Assembly (NCBI GenBank): GCA_913044165.1 | Contig: CAJWMY010000004.1 | Location: forward strand, 1-59,721 | DNA: 59,721 bases | From: an uncultured Puniceicoccaceae bacterium | GTDB lineage: Bacteria > Verrucomicrobiota > Verrucomicrobiia > Opitutales > Coraliomargaritaceae | Direction of reading: 5' to 3' | Shown here: in pieces, positions 1 to 10,800 of the stretch | How the letters are laid out: the number at the start of each line of letters is the position of its first letter | How positions within the stretch are numbered: the first letter of the stretch is position 1 | The notes under the pieces: model-generated | Told to the model about the DNA's origin: nothing | Seen by the model: only the letters and a program-made list of their open reading frames with translations | Databases searched by the model: none | Made by a program: the position numbers and the translations under genes

Positions 1-1
1 C

Positions 2-715
2 GACCCAAAAAAAGAAAATGTCTTTTTAAATCTGGGCTTCAATATTTTAATTCCTATCTTTATTTTAAATAAAGGAGATGCCTGGTTCGGACATCTTTTT
101 TCAGATAGCTTTGAAAATACTGCTGTTCCCATATTGATTTTAGCATTACTTTTTCCTATTGGATACTTTTTTTATGATTTCATAACTCGTAGAAAATATA
201 ATTTCATATCGGTTTTAGGTTTAATAAGTGTTCTACTTACGGGAGGCATTGGGATTCTAGAAATCCCAACAAAGTGGTTTGCTATAAAAGAAGCGGCTAT
301 TCCTGCTATCATTGGTTTAGTAGTAATTCTTTCCTTACGGACTCCTTACCCTTTGGTTCGAACTTTTTTACTTAATCCAGAGCTTATGAATATAGATAAG
401 ATCGATTCAGCTCTTGATGAGAAAAATTGTCGGGTGGACTTTGATAAGCTTTTGGAACGTTGCACATATTGGCTCGGCTTCTCGTTTATTTTCAGTGCGA
501 TCTTAAACTTTTTACTAGCGCGTTGGATTGTTATTAGCCCGAGCGGAACAGATGCCTATAATGCAGAAGTTGGACGGATGATGCTTTGGAGCTGGCCAAT
601 TATCGCCATTCCATGTTTATTTATTACAATGTATGCGCTTTGGCTTTTACTGAAAGGTATACAAGATTTAACAGGTTACAAACTAGAGACATTTATTCGA
701 ACAGAATCTAAATAA
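2..715 (+). CDS. VC0807-type multi-pass membrane protein, 5' end outside the window
   Basis: The reading frame is open from the first bases of the window, so the gene is truncated upstream; a TTG inside it at 134 is unlikely to be the true start. About 237 residues are visible. They form five to six hydrophobic segments with an aromatic, RRK-flanked loop (FFYDFITRRKYN) and a conserved-looking core (VLLTGGIGIL, WFAIKEAAIPAIIGL, SLRTPYPLVR). I recognise this pattern as the VC0807-like family of inner-membrane proteins, whose function is unknown. The gene runs convergent to citrate synthase and the two stop codons lie in the two arms of a shared hairpin. Seen: length, hydrophobicity, motifs. Inferred: family membership from memory, without a database match. 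Confidence 0.75.
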   Translation, partial: DPKKENVFLNLGFNILIPIFILNKGDAWFGHLFSDSFENTAVPILILALLFPIGYFFYDFITRRKYNFISVLGLISVLLTGGIGILEIPTKWFAIKEAAIPAIIGLVVILSLRTPYPLVRTFLLNPELMNIDKIDSALDEKNCRVDFDKLLERCTYWLGFSFIFSAILNFLLARWIVISPSGTDAYNAEVGRMMLWSWPIIAIPCLFITMYALWLLLKGIQDLTGYKLETFIRTESK

Positions 716-734
716 CTAATATAAATTAGTTATT
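711..734. terminator. Bidirectional terminator hairpin sharing both stop codons
   Basis: A perfect 10-bp inverted repeat (AATAACTAAT, 4-nt loop, ATTAGTTATT) lies between the converging membrane-protein gene and gltA. The plus-strand TAA stop (713-715) is in the left arm and the gltA stop (730-732) in the right arm. The stem is A/T-rich, followed by TTTTC on the plus side and by TTTAG on the minus side, so strength is uncertain. Confidence 0.6.
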
Positions 735-2055
735 TTCGCTTTTCTAATTTAATAAAATTTCGCTCATTTTCGCCAATGTAAATTTGACGAGGACGATGGA
801 TTCGGCTCTTTGGGTTTTCTGCAATTTCCTTCCAATTAGCCATCCACCCCGGAATACGTCCTAAAGCAAACATTACTGTAAAAAAATCAACCGGTATGCC
901 AATTGCCTTTAGTATGATACCACTATAAAAATCAACATTAGGATATAGTTTGCGTTTGATGAAGTAGTCATCTTCAAGTGCAGCTCTTTCTAAACGTCTT
1001 GCAATATCTAAGAGAGGGTCATTAACACCTATTTTTTCTAAAACGCTAACTGCGCTCTTACCTAAAATTTTTGCCCTTGGATCATAGTTTTTATAAACAC
1101 GATGCCCAAAGCCCATTAATTTTGCTTGACCGGATTTTGCTGCTTCAATAAATCCAGAACCGTCATCACCTGAGGCATGTATTGCCTCAAGCATTTCTAT
1201 TACTGCCATATTAGCACCTCCATGAGAAGGCCCCCAAAGGGCTGAAATTCCTGCTGAAATAGATGCAAAAAGATTCGCTCCACTAGATGCTACCATGCGC
1301 ACAGTTGAAGTTGAACAATTTTGCTCGTGATCTGCATGTAGCAAAAAGAATAGATCCAAGGCTTTTGATGCACCGCATGTATCCTCATAAGGCATTCCTT
1401 GCTTCGAAAACATCATATGTAAAAAATCCTCCGCATAAGATTTATTTGAATCTGATTCCATCATAGGAAGTCCCATTTTTTTTCGATAAGACATTGCAGC
1501 AATGCTTCGTGCTTTTGACATCAAAATGGAAGATGCTGCATCAAAATGTTCTAAATCTAATTTCCGACTATTGGTGGCATACTCCGAATGGTAAGTGCAT
1601 AGAGAATTTACAATGGCTGATAGCATAGCCATTGGATGTGAGTCCTTATGAAAACCCTCAAATAATGGGTACATTTTCGCATCAAGGGTAGCATTGCTTA
1701 AAATGTTTCTCTTGTAGGCACTTAGGGTAACCATGTTAGGCAATTGACCATACATAATAAGATACGCTGTCTCTAAAAAAGAAGATCTCTCAGCAAGTTG
1801 CTCTATAGGATATCCTCGGTGCCTTAGGATTCCTTTCTCTCCATTAATAAAAGTTATAGAACTTTCACAAGAACCGGTATTTCCATAGCCTTCATCAAAG
1901 GCTATATAACCAGATTTTGAACGAAGAGTTCTTAAATCAATAGCACCCTCAGATTCAGTTCCCATCATAATTGGGAAATCATAATTAACGTCACCGATTC
2001 TTATTGTACCTGAATTATCCATTATTGAACTACTGTATTCCTTGTTAGCATACAT
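730..2055 (-). CDS. gltA: Citrate synthase (type I)
   Basis: Condenses acetyl-CoA and oxaloacetate to citrate, entering the TCA cycle in the cytoplasm. The 441-residue length fits hexameric type I enzymes. Catalytic residues are visible: His278 in WGPSHGG, His318 in [13 protein letters not shown] and Asp375 in NVDFYSG; the C-terminal citrate-binding region has HRPRQIY. I start at the ATG at 2055 rather than the TTG at 2058, because this ATG overlaps the hisH stop as TGATG, suggesting coupled translation. An internal ATG at 2022 (MDNSGTI) is also possible. It is the last gene of the hisD-hisC-hisB-hisH unit, an unusual partnership. Identity is firm; only the exact start is open. Confidence 0.96.
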   Translation of the reverse strand: MYANKEYSSSIMDNSGTIRIGDVNYDFPIMMGTESEGAIDLRTLRSKSGYIAFDEGYGNTGSCESSITFINGEKGILRHRGYPIEQLAERSSFLETAYLIMYGQLPNMVTLSAYKRNILSNATLDAKMYPLFEGFHKDSHPMAMLSAIVNSLCTYHSEYATNSRKLDLEHFDAASSILMSKARSIAAMSYRKKMGLPMMESDSNKSYAEDFLHMMFSKQGMPYEDTCGASKALDLFFLLHADHEQNCSTSTVRMVASSGANLFASISAGISALWGPSHGGANMAVIEMLEAIHASGDDGSGFIEAAKSGQAKLMGFGHRVYKNYDPRAKILGKSAVSVLEKIGVNDPLLDIARRLERAALEDDYFIKRKLYPNVDFYSGIILKAIGIPVDFFTVMFALGRIPGWMANWKEIAENPKSRIHRPRQIYIGENERNFIKLEKRK

Positions 2056-2711
2056 CAAGTAATAATGGTTTTTAAAAAATTTGAATAAAGTTGCAATCCT
2101 TTTACTTGACTTTTTTCAGGATGAAATTGCACAGCCAGACATTTGCCTGAGAGAATTCCTGAGCAAAAGGTTTCTCCGTATTGAGTTTTAAATAAAACTA
2201 TTTCTTGGTCTTTAGGCTCAACGTAATAACTATGCACAAAATAAAATTGATCCACTGTTTTTTCTAGAGCTTCAGTTAACAAACCAGTTTTATTCGAATC
2301 AAAATCAACTGAATTCCATCCCATATGTGGAACTTTAAGGCCTGTTCTAGTCTTGATTCCAGAAGGGAATCTTTTAACTACACCTGAGAATACTCCTAAC
2401 CCATTAGTCTCTCCTTCTTCAGAATATTCAAATAGTGCCTGTAAGCCTAAACAGATTCCAAAAAAAGGCCTGTCTGATGCAATCCAATCTTTAATGAATT
2501 GATCTAACCCTGTTTTTACTAGTAACTTCATTGTATCAGCAATTGCACCTTGACCAGGAAAAACTAAAGCGTCTGCTTGCTGTGCTGCTTCGGGCTTATC
2601 AATCAAATAAGCATCTGCTCCTACCGCTTGCCAAGCTTTAATAACTGATCTCAGATTACCCATACCATAATCTATAACAGCAAGCTTAGGAATTTTTTTA
2701 TTCACTGACAT
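2055..2711 (-). CDS. hisH: Imidazole glycerol phosphate synthase, glutamine amidotransferase subunit HisH
   Basis: Supplies ammonia from glutamine to HisF, which forms imidazole glycerol phosphate and AICAR in histidine synthesis. The 218-residue class I amidotransferase shows the nucleophile Cys87 in GICLGLQ and the His197/Glu199 pair in VQFHPEK, completing the triad. The N-terminus [13 protein letters not shown] is typical of HisH. It follows hisB by 46 bases and overlaps gltA by one base. Its partner hisF and the neighbour hisA, usually adjacent, are not in this window, so the pathway is split over at least two loci. Confidence 0.97.
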   Translation of the reverse strand: MSVNKKIPKLAVIDYGMGNLRSVIKAWQAVGADAYLIDKPEAAQQADALVFPGQGAIADTMKLLVKTGLDQFIKDWIASDRPFFGICLGLQALFEYSEEGETNGLGVFSGVVKRFPSGIKTRTGLKVPHMGWNSVDFDSNKTGLLTEALEKTVDQFYFVHSYYVEPKDQEIVLFKTQYGETFCSGILSGKCLAVQFHPEKSQVKGLQLYSNFLKTIIT

Positions 2712-2757
2712 AAAATAAGATTAGGAAAGAAAATTTCTCTATCTAGAATAATTGAAA

Positions 2758-3354
2758 CTACAACATTCCCTTGGTCGTGGGAATACTATCACCAAGACGT
2801 AGATCAATTTGTGTGGCACTATCTAGAGCACGGGCAAAAGATTTGAAAATAGCTTCAGCAACATGGTGAGGCTCCTCTCCGTATTCTAAATTAATATGTA
2901 AATTGCAACATGCTTCATTAGCAAAGGCTTGAAAAAATTCTTTCACTAATCCAATATTAAAATCACGCACCATAAGATCGTTAACTGTAACTTTATACAC
3001 AAAAGCTTGGCGATTTGAAAGGTCTATCGAAACACGAGCAAGGGATTCATCCATTGGTAAAAGAAAAAATCCGTATCGATTTATACCACGCTTTTCTCCT
3101 AATGCTTTTTTAACAAGCTGCCCAAGCACAATACCAGTATCTTCAACTGTATGGTGATAATCAACCGCTATGTCTCCATCTGCTTTGACTGATAAGTCAA
3201 ACAATCCATGACGCGCAAAAAGAGTTAACATATGGTCAAAAAAAGGAATCCCTGTATCGACTTTAGAAATACCTGTGCCGTCAATATTCAGCTCAGCATT
3301 AATACGAGTTTCTTTAGTATTTCGGGTTAGTTCTGCTGTTCTTGATTGTGCCAT
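2758..3354 (-). CDS. hisB: Imidazoleglycerol-phosphate dehydratase
   Basis: Dehydrates imidazole glycerol phosphate to imidazole acetol phosphate, the step before HisC. The 198-residue protein is the monofunctional dehydratase, with no histidinol-phosphatase domain as in enterobacterial HisB. Both metal-binding HHxxE motifs are present: HHTVED at residues 67-72 and EEPHHVAEA in the C-terminal half, plus the FFDHML motif near residue 38. Its start lies inside the 3' end of hisC (28-base overlap), so the two are almost certainly translated from one message. A separate histidinol-phosphatase must be encoded elsewhere. Confidence 0.97.
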   Translation of the reverse strand: MAQSRTAELTRNTKETRINAELNIDGTGISKVDTGIPFFDHMLTLFARHGLFDLSVKADGDIAVDYHHTVEDTGIVLGQLVKKALGEKRGINRYGFFLLPMDESLARVSIDLSNRQAFVYKVTVNDLMVRDFNIGLVKEFFQAFANEACCNLHINLEYGEEPHHVAEAIFKSFARALDSATQIDLRLGDSIPTTKGML

Positions 3355-4427
3355 AATTCAATACCTTCAAAAAAGTTTTTCATTTGATTATCTGTTCCTA
3401 TACTGACTCTTAAAAAAGAGCAAGTTAAAGCATAAGCATCAAAATACCGGACCAATATTCGCTTTGACTTTAAAAATTCATATAGAGATTTAGCTACTCT
3501 AGAACCAGTAACACCCTTATTGTTTTTAGGCTGTGTAAAAAGAAAATTAGAAACAGATTTGTAAGTGAACCAATCCAAGCCTTCTAATTTAGCTTCAACT
3601 TTTAATCGCGTCTCTATGATCCGTTGACAATTTTTCTCCCAATAGGAGATATCTTTAATAGCAGCTAGGGCACCTACTTGTGCCAAACGATCAACATTAT
3701 AAGCATCCCGAACCCGATCCAGCACTTTAATAATAGAAGAATGAGAAAGCGCGTATCCAACTCTAAGACCAGCTAAACTATAAGCTTTTGAAAATGTCTG
3801 AACCACTATCAAATTTTTATATTTAGGTATGAGTGCAGCCGAAGATATCCCCCCAAAATCAATATAAGCTTCATCTACAACCAAGATACCCTGCATTTTT
3901 TTTAGAAGTTCCTCGATATGTTCTATAGAAAACCCAACACCCGTCGGTGCATTTGGGTTGGTTAAAAAAAATATTGATGCCGGAGTTTTAGCAATCGCCT
4001 CTATTGGTAAATCCATCGATTTATCGAATGGTATATTAATCAAATCTCCACCCGATAATCCAACCACTACAGGGTATAGAGAGTAACTTGGAACAGTGTG
4101 CCCTGCTTGCCCGAGGCCTACAAAGCTTCGGGTTATCATATCTAGTATATTATCTGAACCGTTGCCAATAATGACCTCTGAAGTGGATAAATGAAACTTC
4201 TCAGCAATAGCTTGGCGCAATGATTTGCTCTGTGGCTCGGGGTATAATCGTAATTTACCTAATTGCTCTTGAATTGCTTTTTTAACCTTAGGTGATGACG
4301 GATACGGGTTTTCATTTGTATTGAGCTTTACCCAATCTTTCGTTTGAGGTTGTTCTCCAGGAATGTAAGGAGAAATTTTATCAACCCAAGATACAATTAA
4401 GGGTTCTGGATCAAAATCGTTGCTCAT
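3327..4427 (-). CDS. hisC: Histidinol-phosphate aminotransferase
   Basis: PLP-dependent fold-type I aminotransferase that converts imidazole acetol phosphate to histidinol phosphate with glutamate as donor. The 366 residues include [12 protein letters not shown] near the N-terminus, the substrate/PLP-contacting NPNAPTG, the Asp of VVDEAYIDF, the PLP-lysine in [16 protein letters not shown] (about residue 215) and a C-terminal arginine region (FLRVSIGT). It overlaps hisD by 4 bases (ATGA) and hisB by 28 bases. The order hisD-hisC-hisB is the usual core of bacterial his operons. Confidence 0.96.
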   Translation of the reverse strand: MSNDFDPEPLIVSWVDKISPYIPGEQPQTKDWVKLNTNENPYPSSPKVKKAIQEQLGKLRLYPEPQSKSLRQAIAEKFHLSTSEVIIGNGSDNILDMITRSFVGLGQAGHTVPSYSLYPVVVGLSGGDLINIPFDKSMDLPIEAIAKTPASIFFLTNPNAPTGVGFSIEHIEELLKKMQGILVVDEAYIDFGGISSAALIPKYKNLIVVQTFSKAYSLAGLRVGYALSHSSIIKVLDRVRDAYNVDRLAQVGALAAIKDISYWEKNCQRIIETRLKVEAKLEGLDWFTYKSVSNFLFTQPKNNKGVTGSRVAKSLYEFLKSKRILVRYFDAYALTCSFLRVSIGTDNQMKNFFEGIELWHNQEQQN

Positions 4428-5752
4428 CCTTTTTTTGCTTTTGAAACTAACCCTTTAGGTAAACGAATTTCAAGAGAACGACCATGTGCATCTAATTGTT
4501 CAAGACGTGCAAATGCCTTAACAACAGGCGCCGCCATGGCTAAGCTTTTAGCATTATAACGAACTGTACTTGTGCGCCGCATAAAATCGACTAATTGTAG
4601 TCCACTATAAAATCGCCCGGCTCTTCCAGTGGGTAAAGTGTGGCTTGGCCCTGCTGTAAAATCTCCTAATACAGTTGGCGTTTGATAACCTTGTAAAATT
4701 GCGCCGGCTGTTCGTATTTTTTTGGTTAAGCTTTCAATAGTTGCATCGGCGACTTGTAGTTCTAAGTGCTCTGGGGCTATATAATTTGCTACACGTGCTG
4801 CCTGACTCATGTTTTTACAAAGAATAAATAACGTTCTTTCCTTGAGGATTTTAGAGCACTTTTTCGCATTTAAAATCTCTTTTAAACCTTTATCCAATGC
4901 AATATTTATATGGTCTAGTAAATGTTTACTCGTAGTCACTAAGTAGAGTAATTCTTTGCCGCTTCCGTGTTCCGCTTGGGCAAGTAAATCAGCTGCCACC
5001 CAATCAGCTTTAGCCTTACTATCAGCAATCACCATTAATTCACTAGGCCCAGGGAGTAAATCAATTCCAGTTGTTCCAAAAACCTGCCTTTTTGCTTCCA
5101 TTACGTAAGCATTTCCAGGCCCATAAATTTTATCAACGGACTTTACTGTTTCTGTTCCGTAGGACATTGCACCTATTGCTTGAGCACCACCTATACGATA
5201 AACTTCTTCAATGCCAATCAAGAATAAGGTAGCCAAGATTGCGGGCGCCACTAAGCCTTTTTTGTTTGGAGGGGTGCAAACTATAATTTCAGGACAACCC
5301 GCAAGTTTAGCCAAGACAGCAGTCATAACTACCGTTGAGACTAAAGGAACATTACCGCCTGGTATATAGAGACCAACTCGATCAATTGGGTAAAAACGCT
5401 CGCCAACACGCCCACCTTGCTCATTTAATGACGACCACGCCTTGGGCTTAGTTTGCTTATGAAATTTTTTTACCTGACTAATTGCCTCCTTAATGGCAAT
5501 TTTATCAGCTCTAGAAAGAGAATATTCTGCTTCTTTTAATTCTTCAGTCGCAATTTTTAAATCGCTATCTTTTAACTTAGCTCCATCAAAAGCCTCAGTG
5601 TATTTGATAACTGCCGCATCTCCTTTTTGTTGAACCGCACCTAAAACTTCACTGACAACTCCTGAAACATTTCCTGAAATATTCGCTTTTAGGCAAAATT
5701 CTTCAAGTTTCTGAGTAAATGCTTTATTTTCACTGTAGACTAATTTTTTCAT
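4424..5752 (-). CDS. hisD: Histidinol dehydrogenase
   Basis: Catalyses the last two steps of histidine synthesis, oxidising histidinol to histidine with two NAD+. The 442-residue length is normal. The glycine-rich GLYIPGGNVPLVSTVVMTA, the QAIGAMSYGTETVKSVDKI segment, GPGNAYV, DLLPGPSELMV and AEHGSGKE motifs are all recognisable; the HLELQ and SHTLPTG segments carry the catalytic Glu-His and a zinc ligand. It is the first gene of the unit, preceded by 151 bases after guaA that must hold its promoter. No attenuator with a run of His codons is visible there. Confidence 0.97.
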   Translation of the reverse strand: MKKLVYSENKAFTQKLEEFCLKANISGNVSGVVSEVLGAVQQKGDAAVIKYTEAFDGAKLKDSDLKIATEELKEAEYSLSRADKIAIKEAISQVKKFHKQTKPKAWSSLNEQGGRVGERFYPIDRVGLYIPGGNVPLVSTVVMTAVLAKLAGCPEIIVCTPPNKKGLVAPAILATLFLIGIEEVYRIGGAQAIGAMSYGTETVKSVDKIYGPGNAYVMEAKRQVFGTTGIDLLPGPSELMVIADSKAKADWVAADLLAQAEHGSGKELLYLVTTSKHLLDHINIALDKGLKEILNAKKCSKILKERTLFILCKNMSQAARVANYIAPEHLELQVADATIESLTKKIRTAGAILQGYQTPTVLGDFTAGPSHTLPTGRAGRFYSGLQLVDFMRRTSTVRYNAKSLAMAAPVVKAFARLEQLDAHGRSLEIRLPKGLVSKAKKG

Positions 5753-5903
5753 TTTTATATCCTAAGCAACTAAGAAAAACCGAAAAATTAAATTAAGACA
5801 AGGATGAGATTAAAATATTCTACCATGAAAACTTTAAAAGCAGGCCGAAATTCCCTTAATATCAAATAAAATAACGCTAAGTGTTCTTTTTATGATCCTA
5901 AGC

Positions 5904-7451
5904 CTACTCCCACTCAATTGTACTCGGTGGTTTTGAACTAATATCTAAGACAACACGATTACAGCCCGAAACTTCATTAATAATTCGGTTCGATACATTT
6001 CTTAAAACTTCGTATGGAATACGTGCCCAATCTGCAGTCATCGCATCGATACTTTCAACAATACGAATTGCTATGACATTTTCATAGGTGCGCTCATCGC
6101 CCATAACTCCAACTGTTTTTACTGGAAGAAAGACACAGAAAGATTGCCACACTGTATAATATAAATCTGATTCTATCATCACTTCATGTAGAATCGCATC
6201 GGCTTTTCTAAGAACTTCTAAATCTTTTTTTTGAATTGGGCCCATAACTCGAACGCCCAAACCGGGTCCCGGGAAAGGCTGACGCCAAACTACTTCTTTA
6301 GGTAAACCAAGCTCCTTGCCCAACTCTCGGACTTCATCTTTAAATAATTCCCTTAAAGGCTCAAGAAGACTTAATTGCATCTTTTTTGGCAGCCCACCCA
6401 CATTGTGATGGCTTTTTATCAATGCAGCCGGATTTCCGTCTATCGCAACAGACTCGATCACATCTGGATAAAGTGTGCCTTGTGCAAGAAAATTATAATC
6501 CCCTGATTTCTTTAAACGAGTGACGACATCATCAAAAACTTCAATAAAGGTATTTCCGATTATCTTTCGCTTCTTCTCAGGATCAGAAACTCCTTTGAGG
6601 CGAGAGAGAAACAAACTCCCTTTTTGAGCTACACGGACATCTAAATCAAAATGATCTTGATAAAGTCGTTTAACATTTTCGCGTTCATTCAATCTTAAAA
6701 GTCCATTATCAACAAATACGCAGGTTAGTTGGCTCCCGATCGCTTTATGAATGAGGGCAGCAGCAACCGAAGAATCGACACCGCCACTTAAGCCCAAAAT
6801 AACGCGCTTATCACCAACTTGATCACGAATCGTTTGAATAGAATGTTTGATGTAACTAGACATTGACCATTCTTGTTTGCAGCAACAAATCTTAACTAAG
6901 AAATTACGAAGAACACTTATACCCTCTTCACTATGAGCAACTTCAGGGTGAAATTGCATCCCATAAAAATCCTTAGAAGTATTCTGTATGGTAGCATATG
7001 GAGAATTCTCAGTTGTCGCTATTGCCTCAAATCCTGTAGGAAGTTTTGATATTCGATCTCCATGAGAATTCCATACGCGTAAGCGATTAGGCAAACTAGA
7101 GAACAACTTTCCTTTTTTAGTTATTCTTAGGGTACCATGGCCAAATTCCCGGTGGGAACTTTTTGAAACCTTCCCTCCTAGCATGTGGGCCATTAATTGC
7201 TCCCCATAGCAAATACCCAATACGGGAAACCCTAAATGAAAGATTTTCTTATCTGGTCGTGGTGAACCCTTACTCAAAACAGAAGCCGGCCCACCAGAAA
7301 GAATTACACCTTTAACGCCTTCCGCTTTTAATGTGCTTGCTTTAGTTGTATAAGGATAGATACGAGATAAAACCCTTAACTCTCTAACACGCCTAGCAAT
7401 TACTTGCGTGTATTGTGAACCAAAATCTAAAACTGCTATTGTGTCCGCCAT
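5904..7451 (-). CDS. guaA: GMP synthase (glutamine-hydrolysing)
   Basis: Converts XMP to GMP using glutamine and ATP, the last step of guanine nucleotide synthesis. The 515 residues show three parts: a class I amidotransferase with Cys81 (GICYGEQ) and His168/Glu170 (QFHPE); an ATP-pyrophosphatase with P-loop LSGGVDSS at 221-228; and the C-terminal dimerisation domain ending in the invariant-looking [10 protein letters not shown] 116-base gap separates it from the small membrane zinc-ribbon gene upstream and 151 bases from hisD downstream, so it is probably its own unit. The start is the ATG before [13 protein letters not shown], the normal N-terminus. Confidence 0.98.
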   Translation of the reverse strand: MADTIAVLDFGSQYTQVIARRVRELRVLSRIYPYTTKASTLKAEGVKGVILSGGPASVLSKGSPRPDKKIFHLGFPVLGICYGEQLMAHMLGGKVSKSSHREFGHGTLRITKKGKLFSSLPNRLRVWNSHGDRISKLPTGFEAIATTENSPYATIQNTSKDFYGMQFHPEVAHSEEGISVLRNFLVKICCCKQEWSMSSYIKHSIQTIRDQVGDKRVILGLSGGVDSSVAAALIHKAIGSQLTCVFVDNGLLRLNERENVKRLYQDHFDLDVRVAQKGSLFLSRLKGVSDPEKKRKIIGNTFIEVFDDVVTRLKKSGDYNFLAQGTLYPDVIESVAIDGNPAALIKSHHNVGGLPKKMQLSLLEPLRELFKDEVRELGKELGLPKEVVWRQPFPGPGLGVRVMGPIQKKDLEVLRKADAILHEVMIESDLYYTVWQSFCVFLPVKTVGVMGDERTYENVIAIRIVESIDAMTADWARIPYEVLRNVSNRIINEVSGCNRVVLDISSKPPSTIEWE

Positions 7452-7567
7452 AATTTCCTACCCTGATGACTTGTTTACTTAATCTTAGTATTTTTAAAAC
7501 ACAAAAATATAAATTTAAAAAAATAATTTCGATAAATAGAGAAAACAATAAATCGATTTGCAACATT

Positions 7568-7801
7568 TTAAAATTGTAGGCGGTCATTTTTATAGCCACA
7601 TTTCGGACAAATACTTAGTTCTAGTTCCTCTGTGCTTGAATATAAATAATTACACTTGATACAGTGATAAGCCTTTTGAACCTGTTCTTTTTTGTGAAAC
7701 TGATTTTGACGCCTATCATAATAAATCCAAAATAAAAATAAAAGGGATAAACCAAGAGAAATAAGAGTTAAAAAAAAGGTTTCAAATTGAATGTAGATCA
7801 C
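7568..7801 (-). CDS. Small membrane-anchored zinc-ribbon protein, function unknown
   Basis: Not recognised as a named family. The 77-residue product has one hydrophobic helix (residues 8-27), a short basic linker (DRRQNQFHKKEQ) and a C-terminal double-CxxC knuckle: Cys47-IK-Cys50 and Cys65-PK-Cys68. That layout suggests a membrane-tethered zinc ribbon facing the cytoplasm. It starts with GTG at 7801, 26 bases after the smc stop, so it is probably cotranscribed with smc. The regular CxxC spacing and tight position argue that it is a real gene rather than a chance ORF. Role cannot be inferred. Confidence 0.7.
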   Translation of the reverse strand: MIYIQFETFFLTLISLGLSLLFLFWIYYDRRQNQFHKKEQVQKAYHCIKCNYLYSSTEELELSICPKCGYKNDRLQF

Positions 7802-7827
7802 AAATTTGGAAGAGGTTTTATCCTTGA

Positions 7828-10800
7828 TTAGGAGAGTGAAATTAACTGATTTTCGTCATTTTTGTTAAAACGCATTGAAATAAGGGTAGAAACTCCTTTT
7901 TCTGGCATTGTAACACCAAAGACAGTGTCTGCATTTGAAATAGTACGCTTATTGTGGGTTATAATCAAAAACTGAGACTTTTTTGTAAAATCCCTTAGAG
8001 TCTCACAAAATCGACCAATATTTGCATCATCTAATGCGGCATCAATTTCATCAAGTACACAGAAAGGACTCGGCTTGACCAAATAAATCGCAAATAATAG
8101 TGCAACTGCAGCCATAGTTCTTTGCCCACCTGAAAGTAAAGTAACATTCTTTAAGCGAGTACCGGGAGGTCTGGCTATTATTTCAATTCCTGATTCCAAA
8201 GGATCTTCTGAATCAATTAAATCCAAATCTGAAACACCGCCACCAGATAATTTATCATAGGTGTAGATGAAATTTTCTCGTATCTGATCAAATGTCTCCT
8301 TGAACATGGTTAAAGAGGTTGTATTGATTTCATCAATAGATTTGACTAAAAGATTTTTTGATTCCCATAGGTCATCACTTTGACTCTTCAAAAATTCATA
8401 CCTCTCCTTGAGATCTGCATATTCTCCAATAGCATCTACATTTACTGGGCCCATACTTTGAATTCTTCCTTTACAGTCTTGAACCTCTTTACCAATTTCA
8501 AGCCAATCCAGATTATCCATCTCAACTAAATCTGCTTCCGAAGGATGGTCTCTACGGATTTCCCTTTTTTTTGAAGGAAGATCAATATCATCTAAACCTT
8601 CTATTGAAAACTGAATACTCAATTCATTTCCCGATTCCCAATAAGATTGCTGCCAATTAATTTGCGCTAAATCCTGCTGATAATCGGTCTCTATTCGCTC
8701 TTTAAGAAATTCTAATTTTGTCTTACGTTCTACGAGTCCGACTTCAATTTGACTCAATTCTCTTTCTGCTTCCGCTAGATTTTTTCTATCTCCTGATAAA
8801 GATTCTTCCGTTGTTGTAAGTAAAGCATCCAATTCTCTAAGAATCTTTTTATCCGATTCAAGTGTTTGAACAACTGATATAGTTGTTTTGTCTAAATCAT
8901 CTGCTCGTGCCTTAGCACTTTCTGATTCCTTAAAATACTCGCTTATTTGAGCTTCAATTAAATCAATATCTTGGTTTCTTTGATTAATTTTCGATTCTAG
9001 GCTTAGTTTATTTGATTCAACTCTTTTCATGTTTTCCTCGGCGGATAATAAACGTTGCCTTTTTTGAGCTAAATCTAAACGAACATGAGCTAATTGATCT
9101 CTTTGTTTTTCTATAGCTTCTCGAATATCACCAATTTCTCGTTCTATATTTTTACTCTCCCCTCTGAGATTCGAATAATTAGATTCCGCTTCAGCTAATT
9201 CAAATTTAAACTTTTCAGACCTACTTAATAAGTCTGTGTGTAACTGTTCTAGATTTTCTCTATCAATTTCAGTCTTTTTCCGAAGTTCAACAAGACTATC
9301 AATTTTCTCTTTTTGCGCACGAGCATCTGCATTGAGGGAGGCAATCACTTGATTAGATTGTGCCAAATCCTCTCGCAAACGATCAACTTCAGCAGTTGCT
9401 TTATTGCGCTCATTTTCTACAGCCTCAAAAGCTTTACGAATCGTGTTTAATTTTTTACGATCTTCATCAATAGATACTTCAAGATGCCTCAACTCACTTG
9501 CTCGTTCTAAAACACCTGTCGCTTCTTCTCCTTGCTCTGAACCGCCATATACAAGACCTCTAAAATCAACAAGTTCACCTTTTTCTGTAGCAACGAATGT
9601 AAACTTAAAATCAGGATTATCGATCCAGAAGTTGATAAAAGTCTCTAAACTCTCAGAAAAATAACAGCCATCAAAGTATTGAGTTAAAGTGGGTTTTAAT
9701 GCATCTTTTGAAATCGATATTACTGAATTAACCGACTTAATTCCATCAGGTAGGTTTATAATATTGGTAGCAATGGGTAATCCTGCATCGATTTGCAAAC
9801 AGACACGGCCGAATTTATTTTCATTCAAGGTATTAATAATCGAAAGCGACCTCTTGGGATCCCCGATATAAAGAGCATCAACTGCCATGCCTAGCAATGT
9901 CTGAAGCGCAATAGTGTGAGTTTTAGAAACTTGAATTGCCTTGGAAATAATTGAAACTGAACTTTCATTTGCTACCTCATTTAATTTTCCGCCTAGTATT
10001 GATTTTGCTCCTTCGGCAAAACCCTCAAACTTAGCCTGTAGATTTTGAAGTACATGCAATTGAGCTGTTTTTTTTGCAATGGATCGATCCGCAACTTGAT
10101 ATGATTCTTGAAGCTCTCTAAACTTATTAAGCTTACTGATTGCATTCGTTCGAGCTACTTCCAATTTACTCTCGAGATTAGATAGATTTTCACTAGCCTT
10201 GTTCTGATTAAGTTGAAGAGATCTATAAGTATCTTTATAAACGGTTAGTTCCTGTTTACATGTAACTAATTTCTCCGTCAAATCTCCGTGCTTAACTTGA
10301 TAAGTTTTTATTTCTAGATCCAAACTAGTGGCGTCGGAACGCATTCGATTAATTGTGCCTTCAATAGTCACAGATTCATTTCGGCTGACCTGCAAGGATT
10401 CTTCTAAATGATTGAGCTTTGCTTGATACTGGGTAAATTCATTTTCTTGATTTTGGTGCTTCAGATCTGAATCACCCATTAAATTTAATTGCTCTTGCTT
10501 GCTATCAGCTTCAACTTTTGCTTGTTTTATAATTTTACTCAGTTCTTCCTCAAGCTGAGAAATTTCTTTCTTATAATTTTCGATTAAAGTAAGAGAATCA
10601 GTCGTACGAACTGAAAATATTTCTGATTGATTTAGTATATTCTCTTTCTCTGATCGCAATTCGTAGACTCTTTGCTGCTGTAATTGGATTGTTTCATTTA
10701 GCGTTTGTTGTTTTTGTTTTTTACTAAGCAAATTGGACCCTTTGATGTTAAGGGCTTCCGATAGTCGCTTAACTTCCTCTGATAAAACTTTAGTTCGACC

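Noticed and set aside
5825-5869. 14-codon plus-strand ORF ahead of hisD, considered as a his leader peptide
   Set aside because: It is on the opposite strand to hisD and contains no His codons.
7393-7599. 68-codon ORF on the minus strand
   Set aside because: Overlaps the start of guaA and the end of the zinc-ribbon gene in another frame; composition is that of AT-rich non-coding DNA.
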